A stretch of DNA of 64,000 nt from Jatrophihabitans sp964252635. GTDB taxonomy: Bacteria; Actinomycetota; Actinomycetes; Mycobacteriales; Jatrophihabitantaceae. Numbering within the stretch: the first letter of the stretch is position 1; the number at the start of each line of letters is the position of its first letter. The DNA lies in contig NZ_CAXUNP010000006.1 in assembly GCF_964252635.1 (NCBI RefSeq), positions 1-64,000 on the forward strand. The letters run 5' to 3'. Below the pieces are notes generated by a model. It saw only the letters and a program-made list of their open reading frames with translations. It was not told the DNA's origin and did no database searches. Positions 58,679-64,000 of the stretch are shown in pieces. The position numbers were made by a program, and so were the translations under genes.

Positions 58679-60802
58679 ATGAACCGCTACGTCAGCCTGG
58701 CCACCCGCCGTAACCGGAGGATGGCCTTGTCCACACGTGTCGTGCGCTGGTTGTCGCTTGCCGTCGGAGCCGTTCTGGTGCTGGGTGCGGCAAGCGTGGT
58801 CGCACCGGTAGTGGCGTCCGCCGCCACCGGTTCCGCAGTCGTTGGCGTCGGCTCCGGGCGCTGCCTGGACGTGCAGGGCGCGGCGACCGCCCCCAAGACC
58901 CGCGTGATCATCTACGACTGCCGCAAGCAGGTGAACCAGGCCTGGGACCTCACTGCGGCCGGCGAGCTGCGTGTGTTCAACGGCTCGAGGTGCCTCGACG
59001 TCGCGGGTCAGTCCACCACCCGGGGCGCCCGCGTCCAGATCTACGGCTGCAACGGGCGCGCGAACCAGAAGTGGCGGGTCAACGGCAACGGCACGATCAT
59101 CGGGGTGCAGTCCGGCCTGTGCCTCGACGTGCAGGGCGCGGCGAAAGCCAACAGCACCCGCGTGGAGATGTGGACGTGCAACGGCCAGGGGAACCAGAAG
59201 TGGAAGACGTCGTTCGCGAGTCGCGACGTAACACCGCCCACGGTTCCCGGCTCGCCCGCGACGCGGAACCTGACGTGCAACTCGGTGACGTTCTCCTGGA
59301 CCGCGTCCAGCGACAACGTGGCCGTCGCCTACTACGACGTGTACCACGACGGCCAGCTGATGACCTCGGTCGGCGGCTCGGCGCTCTCGGTCGAGTTGAC
59401 CGTCGTGCCCGGCGTGACGTGGGGTCTCTACGTCAACGCCCGCGACGCAGCGGGCAACGTCTCGCAGGCCAGCACCACCGTGCCGATCACGCCGCCCCAG
59501 TGCCAGAGCGACACCCAGGCACCTAGTGCGCCGGGCGCCGTGACCGCGTCCGCCAGCGGCACGACGGTCACCCTGCGATGGACCGCGTCGACCGACAACA
59601 TCGGGGTCCGCGCCTACGACGTCTACCGCGCCGGCGCGAAGGTCGGCACCGTCACCGGAACGACTACGACACCGCCCGCCACGAGCTTCGTCGACAGTGG
59701 CTTGGCGCCGTCGTCGGCCTACGCCTACTACGTCGTGGCGCGCGACGCGCAGGCCAACGTGTCGGCGCACAGCAACACCGCCGACGTCACCACCGGCACG
59801 GCGTGCGCGAGCGCGGTGTGCAGCGTGACCACGGTGGCCACGGACACGGACATACCGTGGGGTCTGGTGACCCTGCCGGACGGTTCGATCCTCTACAACC
59901 GCCGCGACGCCCACAACATCGTGTCGCTCAACCCCACCACCGGCGCCAAGACGAGCATCGGCACCGTGCCCGACGTCGAGAACACCGACGGCGAGGGCGG
60001 GCTCACCGGGCTGGCCATCGCGCCGACCTTCAGCAGTGACCACTGGCTCTACATCATGCACACGTCGCCCACCGACAACCGGATCGTGCGTATCAAGCTC
60101 ACCGGCGGTGTGTTGGACGTCGCGACCGAGCAGGTGCTGCTGACGGGCATCCTGCGCAACAAGTTCCACGACGGTGGACGGCTGCGGTTCGGGCCCGACG
60201 GCAAGCTGTACGCCTCGACCGGGGACGCGCAGAACGGCGACAACGCCCAGAACCTCTCCAGCCTGAACGGCAAGATCCTGCGGTTGAACCCGGACGGCAC
60301 CGTCCCGTCCGACAACCCGTTCCACAACTACGTGTGGAGCTACGGCCACCGCAATCCGCAGGGCCTCGCGTTCGACTCCCACGGGCAGCTGTGGGAACAG
60401 GAGTTCGGCAACAGCGTCATGGACGAGACGAACCTGATCACCAAGGGCGGCAACTACGGGTGGCCCGCGTGCGAGGGCACGGTCGGCACCTGCGGAACGG
60501 CCGGTTTCATCGCGCCCAAGCAGACGTACCCCACCTCGGACGGGTCCTGCTCGGGGATCGCCATCGTCCGCGACGTGCTCTACGTGGCGTGCGAGCGGGG
60601 AGCCCGCATGTACCGCGAAGTCATCTCGGGCACCACCCTGACCGACAAGCAGTCGCTGTTCGTCGGCACCTACGGGCGGCTGCGCACGGTTGAACCCGCT
60701 CCCGACGGCGGTCTCTGGCTGACGACGAGCAACGCCGGCGATAAGGACAGCATCCCGGACAACAGCAACGAAAAGATCCTGCACGTCACGCTGGGTTCCT
60801 AG
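58679..60802 (+). CDS. Secreted ricin-type lectin + FnIII + PQQ-type sugar dehydrogenase
   Basis: A 707-residue exported protein. Signal peptide to about 48 (LSLAVGAVLVLGAAS). Residues about 50-180 are a ricin B-type beta-trefoil with repeated CLDV and NQKW motifs; about 190-375 are two fibronectin III domains; about 385-705 are a six-bladed glucose/sorbosone dehydrogenase with GLTGLAIAPTFSSDHWLY, DGGRLRFGPDGKLY, SYGHRNPQGLAFD and NYGWPACEG. It probably binds polysaccharide and oxidises sugar ends using PQQ or another quinone; PQQ genes are not nearby. ATG 58721 is a possible later start. Confidence 0.88.
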   Translation: MNRYVSLATRRNRRMALSTRVVRWLSLAVGAVLVLGAASVVAPVVASAATGSAVVGVGSGRCLDVQGAATAPKTRVIIYDCRKQVNQAWDLTAAGELRVFNGSRCLDVAGQSTTRGARVQIYGCNGRANQKWRVNGNGTIIGVQSGLCLDVQGAAKANSTRVEMWTCNGQGNQKWKTSFASRDVTPPTVPGSPATRNLTCNSVTFSWTASSDNVAVAYYDVYHDGQLMTSVGGSALSVELTVVPGVTWGLYVNARDAAGNVSQASTTVPITPPQCQSDTQAPSAPGAVTASASGTTVTLRWTASTDNIGVRAYDVYRAGAKVGTVTGTTTTPPATSFVDSGLAPSSAYAYYVVARDAQANVSAHSNTADVTTGTACASAVCSVTTVATDTDIPWGLVTLPDGSILYNRRDAHNIVSLNPTTGAKTSIGTVPDVENTDGEGGLTGLAIAPTFSSDHWLYIMHTSPTDNRIVRIKLTGGVLDVATEQVLLTGILRNKFHDGGRLRFGPDGKLYASTGDAQNGDNAQNLSSLNGKILRLNPDGTVPSDNPFHNYVWSYGHRNPQGLAFDSHGQLWEQEFGNSVMDETNLITKGGNYGWPACEGTVGTCGTAGFIAPKQTYPTSDGSCSGIAIVRDVLYVACERGARMYREVISGTTLTDKQSLFVGTYGRLRTVEPAPDGGLWLTTSNAGDKDSIPDNSNEKILHVTLGS

Positions 60803-60815
60803 TCCGTCGACGCTC

Positions 60816-61232
60816 CTAGTCCGTCGACCTCGGCGCATCGGCGGCCGGCCGGTCCGTCAGGTGCGGGAACACCCGCGCGAACGACGCGAGGTTCTTGAGG
60901 TGCTCGCCCTCCAGCACCCGTTGGGTCACGGCGAAGGGGAAGCCGGTCGAGCCGTCGACGCTGACGGCATACGCGCCGGCCGCGTCGGCGTGGGTGATCC
61001 ACCGTCCGCCGTAGGCGCGCACGACGACCTCGCCGACGTAGGCCCCGACGACCTGCCACCAGAGGTGGAAACGCTTGTCGTCGAGCGGACCGTCGGCCAG
61101 CAGTCGCTCGCACACGGAGTCGAGCTGCTCGAGGCTCTCGACGCGCCAGTCGAGCACGCTGCCGAACTCGGCGGCCACGAGGGTGACGCACTCGGCCGCG
61201 ACCCTGCGGAGGCCGTCGGTGTCCACCGCCAC
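60816..61232 (-). CDS. Conserved hypothetical protein
   Basis: A 138-residue soluble protein with GTG start. Phrases such as WWQVVGAYVGEVVVRAYGGRW and FPFAVTQRVLEGEHLKNL recall small uncharacterised DUF3806-like proteins. No catalytic residues are evident. A CTAGTCCGTCGAC direct repeat (60801, 60817) covers the gap to the lectin gene. Confidence 0.55.
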   Translation of the reverse strand: MAVDTDGLRRVAAECVTLVAAEFGSVLDWRVESLEQLDSVCERLLADGPLDDKRFHLWWQVVGAYVGEVVVRAYGGRWITHADAAGAYAVSVDGSTGFPFAVTQRVLEGEHLKNLASFARVFPHLTDRPAADAPRSTD

Positions 61233-61265
61233 CGGGCGATCGTCGCACGCGTCGGGGCTGTGTAC

Positions 61266-62432
61266 TCAGCTCATCGGCATCCGCTGCGACGCCAACGCGA
61301 CGGCGCCCAACATCTCGGCCTTCTCCCCCAGGGCCCCGGCCCGTACCGGGATGGTCCCGGTTCGCAGGGGGGTGATGCCGCCGGCGAGCGCGCGCTGGAC
61401 CGCGGCGATCAGGGTCTCGCTCGCCGAGCACTCACCACCGACGACGACGAGGGCGGGGTCGAGCACGGTGCAGATCGGGACGAGCGCCCGCCCCACCGCG
61501 GCGCCCGCGTCCGTCAACACGCGCCGGGTGCCGTCGTCCCCCGCCCGATCGGCAGCGACGATGCCGCCCAACGTGGCGGCGGGCTCACCGGTGAGGGCGA
61601 ACGCCGAGGTGAGCGCGGGCGCTCCGGCGACCGTCTCGAGGCAGCCGCGGCTGCCGCAACGGCAGACGTAGCCGCCCGGGACCACGGTGACGTGGCCGAT
61701 CTCGCCCGCGCCGCCGATCGCGCCCTCGTACAGCCGGCCGCCCAGGACGAGGCCGGCGCCGACGCCGTCGGACAGCATCACGTAGACGAAGTCGTCGACG
61801 TCCTGCGCGACGCCGAAGCGGTGCTCCGCGATGGCGCCCAGGTTGGCGTCGTTGCCGATCTCGACGTGCAGGCCGGTGCGTCGGGTCAACTCGGCCGCGA
61901 CGTCGACGCCCAGCCAGTCGGCCAGGATGGAATGCGAGCCCAGGGCGTGGGTCGTGGCGAACACCGGTGCCGAGACCGCGACACCCATCCCGACCACGCC
62001 GTCCACGCTGATGCCGGCCTGCACGACCAGCTCGTGCGTCAGGTCGGCGGCGAGCTCCAGCGTCTTGCCCGGCTCGTGGTCGACGTCGATCTCGAACGCG
62101 TTCTCGGCCACGATCCGCCCAGCCAGGTCCGTGACGCCCACCCGGACGTGGTCGTGGGCGAGGTGCAGACCCACCGCGCCACCGGCTGCGGGATTGAAGG
62201 CGAGGACCCGGGCCGGGCGCCCGCCACCACGACTGACCGTGCGGTCGTCGAGCTCGACGACCACGCCCTCGGCCATCAGCTCGCCGACGAGGGTCGAGAC
62301 CGTCGTGGTGGACAGGCCGGTCCGGCGGGCGATCTCGGTGCGGCTCGTCGTCCCGCGCCGGCGCAGCATGTCCAACACCTGCACGCGGTTGTGCCTGCGC
62401 AGGGCCGTCAAGGATCCCGACTGGCTGGTCAT
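61266..62432 (-). CDS. ROK-family transcriptional regulator
   Basis: A 388-residue repressor of the NagC/XylR kind. A MarR-like winged helix (about 10-70; TSRTEIARRTGLSTTTVSTLV) precedes the ROK sugar-binding domain with GNDANLGAIAEHRFG and the zinc motif GHVTVVPGGYVCRCGSRGCLE. ATP-binding residues of active kinases are weak, so it is a regulator. It is divergent from a secreted GH3 glycosidase whose promoter holds a matching operator; its ligand is probably a xylo- or gluco-oligosaccharide product. Confidence 0.92.
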   Translation of the reverse strand: MTSQSGSLTALRRHNRVQVLDMLRRRGTTSRTEIARRTGLSTTTVSTLVGELMAEGVVVELDDRTVSRGGGRPARVLAFNPAAGGAVGLHLAHDHVRVGVTDLAGRIVAENAFEIDVDHEPGKTLELAADLTHELVVQAGISVDGVVGMGVAVSAPVFATTHALGSHSILADWLGVDVAAELTRRTGLHVEIGNDANLGAIAEHRFGVAQDVDDFVYVMLSDGVGAGLVLGGRLYEGAIGGAGEIGHVTVVPGGYVCRCGSRGCLETVAGAPALTSAFALTGEPAATLGGIVAADRAGDDGTRRVLTDAGAAVGRALVPICTVLDPALVVVGGECSASETLIAAVQRALAGGITPLRTGTIPVRAGALGEKAEMLGAVALASQRMPMS

Positions 62433-62450
62433 GGAGGGCAGCGTATCTGG

Positions 62451-62531
62451 GTTTTGTTCGATCTCGGACGAAACTTACGCACCGATTGGCCTAATTAGTC
62501 CTTGACTCGGACAAACTGCTCCGCCTAAGTT
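62451..62531 (+). promoter_or_regulatory. GH3 promoter with ROK operator candidates
   Basis: GTTTTGTTCG, ATCT, CGGACGAAAC at 62451-62474 is an imperfect palindrome; CGGACAAAC at 62508-62516 repeats its right arm. TTGACT (62502-62507) and TAAGTT (62526-62531), 18 bp apart, are -35 and -10 boxes. The second operator half lies between them, where binding would block RNA polymerase. Confidence 0.65.
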
Positions 62532-62620
62532 GTCGCGATGAAGGCGTCCTTCGGAAAAGACCGAATTGCCGGCCTTCGGTACGCGGAACCCCTTGCCGCC
62601 CCCCAGACAGGAGCGCATCG

Positions 62621-64000
62621 ATGCGCAGATGGACCTCGATCGCGGCCGTAGCCGCCCTCTCCGCCGGTGCGCTCAGCGCCGTGGCGTTCGGCGCCGCGGG
62701 CCCGGCCACCGCCGCCAAGAAGGCGGAGCCGATCTACCTCAACGCCAAGTACTCACCGGTCGAGCGGGCCACCGACCTCGTGTCGCGGATGACGATCGCC
62801 GAGAAGGCGGCGCAGATGGACAGCAGCCGCCCGCCCGCGATCTCGCGCCTCGGCGTGGCCGCGTGGGGCTGGTGGAACGAGTCCAACCACGGGGTGAACG
62901 CGCTGACGCTGACGCCGAAGGGCAACGCGACCACGCTGACCAACACGACGTCCTACCCGTCGGACCTCTCGCTCGGCAGCACGTGGAACCGCAACCTCGT
63001 CTACCAGGAGGCCGGCCAGATCGGTGACGAGGCGCGCGACGTCGCCCCGTTCAACACCGAGAACCTGGACTTCTACGCACCGACCGTGAACCTCACGCGT
63101 GACCCGCGATGGGGCCGCAACGACGAGTCGTGGAGCGAGGACCCCACCCTGACGGCGGCCCTCGCCTCGCAGTATGTCGACGGCCTGCAGGGCCAGACCC
63201 AGAACGGCGTGCTGCCCAAGTCGGCCGACGGCTACTACAAGGCCATCGCGACGCTCAAGCACTACGCCGCGAACAACAGCGAGGTGAACCGCCGCGACGG
63301 CACCTCGAACATGGACCAGCGCACGCTGCGCGAGTACTACACCGCGCAGTTCGCCAGCATCATCAACCAGAGCCACCCCGGTTCGATCATGAGCTCCTAC
63401 AACGAGGTCAACGGGGTCCCGGCCGCGGCCAGCGTCCAGCTCATGGACACGCTCGCCCGGCAGACCTTCGGCTTCAACGGTTACTTCACCAGCGACTGCG
63501 ACGCGATCTACGAGATCCAGGCGGGGCACCACTACCAGCCGCCGCAGGCCTCCGCGCCGCTCGACCAGTACGGGCGCACCGCGTTCGCGAACTCGGCCGG
63601 TGAGGACCTGGACTGCAACGCCGGCTACGCCGACCAGTACAACTACGGCAACACCATCCCCACCGCGCTCGGCCAGCACATCCAGACCGCGACGGACGTG
63701 TACAACCAGGGCGACGTCGACACCTCGGTGGTGCGTTTGTTCACCGCCCGTATCGAGACCGGTGAGTTCGACGGCGAGGGCAGCGTGCCGTGGGTCCAGG
63801 CCGCACGGACCCGCCTCGGCGGCAAGACCTGGGTCGACAGCGACGCCAACAACGCCGAGACCGAGACCCCGGACCGCTTGGCGCAGGCCCGGCAGTCCGC
63901 CGACCAGAGCATCACGCTGCTGAACAACAACAAGACCACCAAGGCGAACGGCAAGCCCGGCGCCAAGCTGCTCCCGCTCAAGGTGCCGAGCACCGGCGCG
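62621..64000 (+). CDS. Secreted GH3 glycosidase (beta-xylosidase-like), 3' end outside window
   Basis: The first 460 codons of a secreted GH3 enzyme. Signal peptide 1-32 (SIAAVAALSAGALSAVAFG, cut near ATA). The barrel domain has WGWWNESNHGVN, VNLTRDPRWGRNDESWSEDP and the nucleophile Asp at about 292 in YFTSDCDAIYEI; these forms are nearest to plant/fungal-type beta-xylosidases. It would release xylose or related sugars from oligosaccharides outside the cell. AGGAG precedes the ATG. The C-terminal domain lies beyond the window. Control by the divergent ROK gene is likely. Confidence 0.92.
   Translation, partial: MRRWTSIAAVAALSAGALSAVAFGAAGPATAAKKAEPIYLNAKYSPVERATDLVSRMTIAEKAAQMDSSRPPAISRLGVAAWGWWNESNHGVNALTLTPKGNATTLTNTTSYPSDLSLGSTWNRNLVYQEAGQIGDEARDVAPFNTENLDFYAPTVNLTRDPRWGRNDESWSEDPTLTAALASQYVDGLQGQTQNGVLPKSADGYYKAIATLKHYAANNSEVNRRDGTSNMDQRTLREYYTAQFASIINQSHPGSIMSSYNEVNGVPAAASVQLMDTLARQTFGFNGYFTSDCDAIYEIQAGHHYQPPQASAPLDQYGRTAFANSAGEDLDCNAGYADQYNYGNTIPTALGQHIQTATDVYNQGDVDTSVVRLFTARIETGEFDGEGSVPWVQAARTRLGGKTWVDSDANNAETETPDRLAQARQSADQSITLLNNNKTTKANGKPGAKLLPLKVPSTGA

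Noticed and set aside
58664..60838. 724-codon minus-strand ORF
   Set aside because: Antisense shadow of the lectin/sugar dehydrogenase gene.

Overview
The window is a contiguous piece of chromosome from a high-GC actinobacterium. Evidence: strongly G/C-biased third codon positions, many GTG starts, frequent 4-bp ATGA stop/start overlaps, a mycothiol synthase gene (mshD), a GlnR-type orphan regulator, and LmeA-, HbhA- and MptB-like envelope genes. Two blocks keep the gene neighbourhood of Mycobacterium tuberculosis: ygfZ / class-IV aminotransferase / nitrobindin-like / sseC / cysA2 / lmeA / glnR / mshD next to phosphate transport (compare Rv0811c-Rv0820), and HTH regulator / hbhA / DUF2516 (compare Rv0474-Rv0476). 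No mycolate genes are seen, so a soil actinomycete outside the mycobacteria is more likely. I see no tRNA, rRNA, CRISPR array, insertion sequence or prophage.

Layout. 1-7.1 kb: the end of a sortase gene, a GAF-PP2C phosphatase, an SRPBCC gene broken by one in-frame stop, an AraC-type regulator with an NAD-binding protein, and a hydrolase/DoxX pair. 6.5-14.7 kb: a phenylacetate degradation cluster (paaR-like regulator, paaI, then paaZABCDEK) with a candidate PaaR operator in the divergent promoter. 14.7-20.7 kb: a resuscitation-promoting-factor-like cell-wall enzyme with a duplicated binding domain, a small membrane/PPOX pair, a large low-GC surface protein and a ChoD-like GMC oxidoreductase. 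21.2-27.4 kb: pstSCAB preceded by PHO-box-like repeats and mshD-glnR. 27.5-36.7 kb: sulfur and cofactor genes headed by a cysteine-rich leader peptide, a diiron oxygenase with its TetR regulator, a probable structured small RNA, a Fur-family regulator and ygfZ. 36.7-42.7 kb: HTH/HbhA/DUF2516, an MptB-like mannosyltransferase and a two-component system. 42.8-54.7 kb: an unusual FAD-oxidoreductase/TTC38-like fusion, two acyl-CoA dehydrogenases, a PRC-barrel operon, and a three-subunit molybdenum hydroxylase. 54.7-64 kb: small envelope proteins, a thiolase, a lectin-FnIII-sugar dehydrogenase, and a ROK regulator divergent from a secreted GH3 glycosidase that runs off the end.

How the parts work together. 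The paa genes carry phenylacetate through CoA activation (PaaK), ring epoxidation (PaaABCDE) and ring opening/aldehyde oxidation (PaaZ). The later beta-oxidation genes are absent here, apart from a distant thiolase that could serve the last step. Phosphate uptake (pstSCAB), nitrogen control (glnR) and mycothiol (mshD) are contiguous. The sulfurtransferase/DUF1416 genes appear to be controlled by a cysteine-sensing leader.

Non-coding structure is the most interesting layer. There is a recurrent leaderless-promoter pattern (TANNNT 6-7 nt before the start codon) at eight genes. A family of TTGTCCGCGC/GCGCGGACAA palindromes sits only between convergent genes. Two 25-26-codon mini-ORFs are wedged between genes by ATGA overlaps. 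A candidate small RNA of about 195 nt with its own terminator lies at 33.97-34.16 kb.
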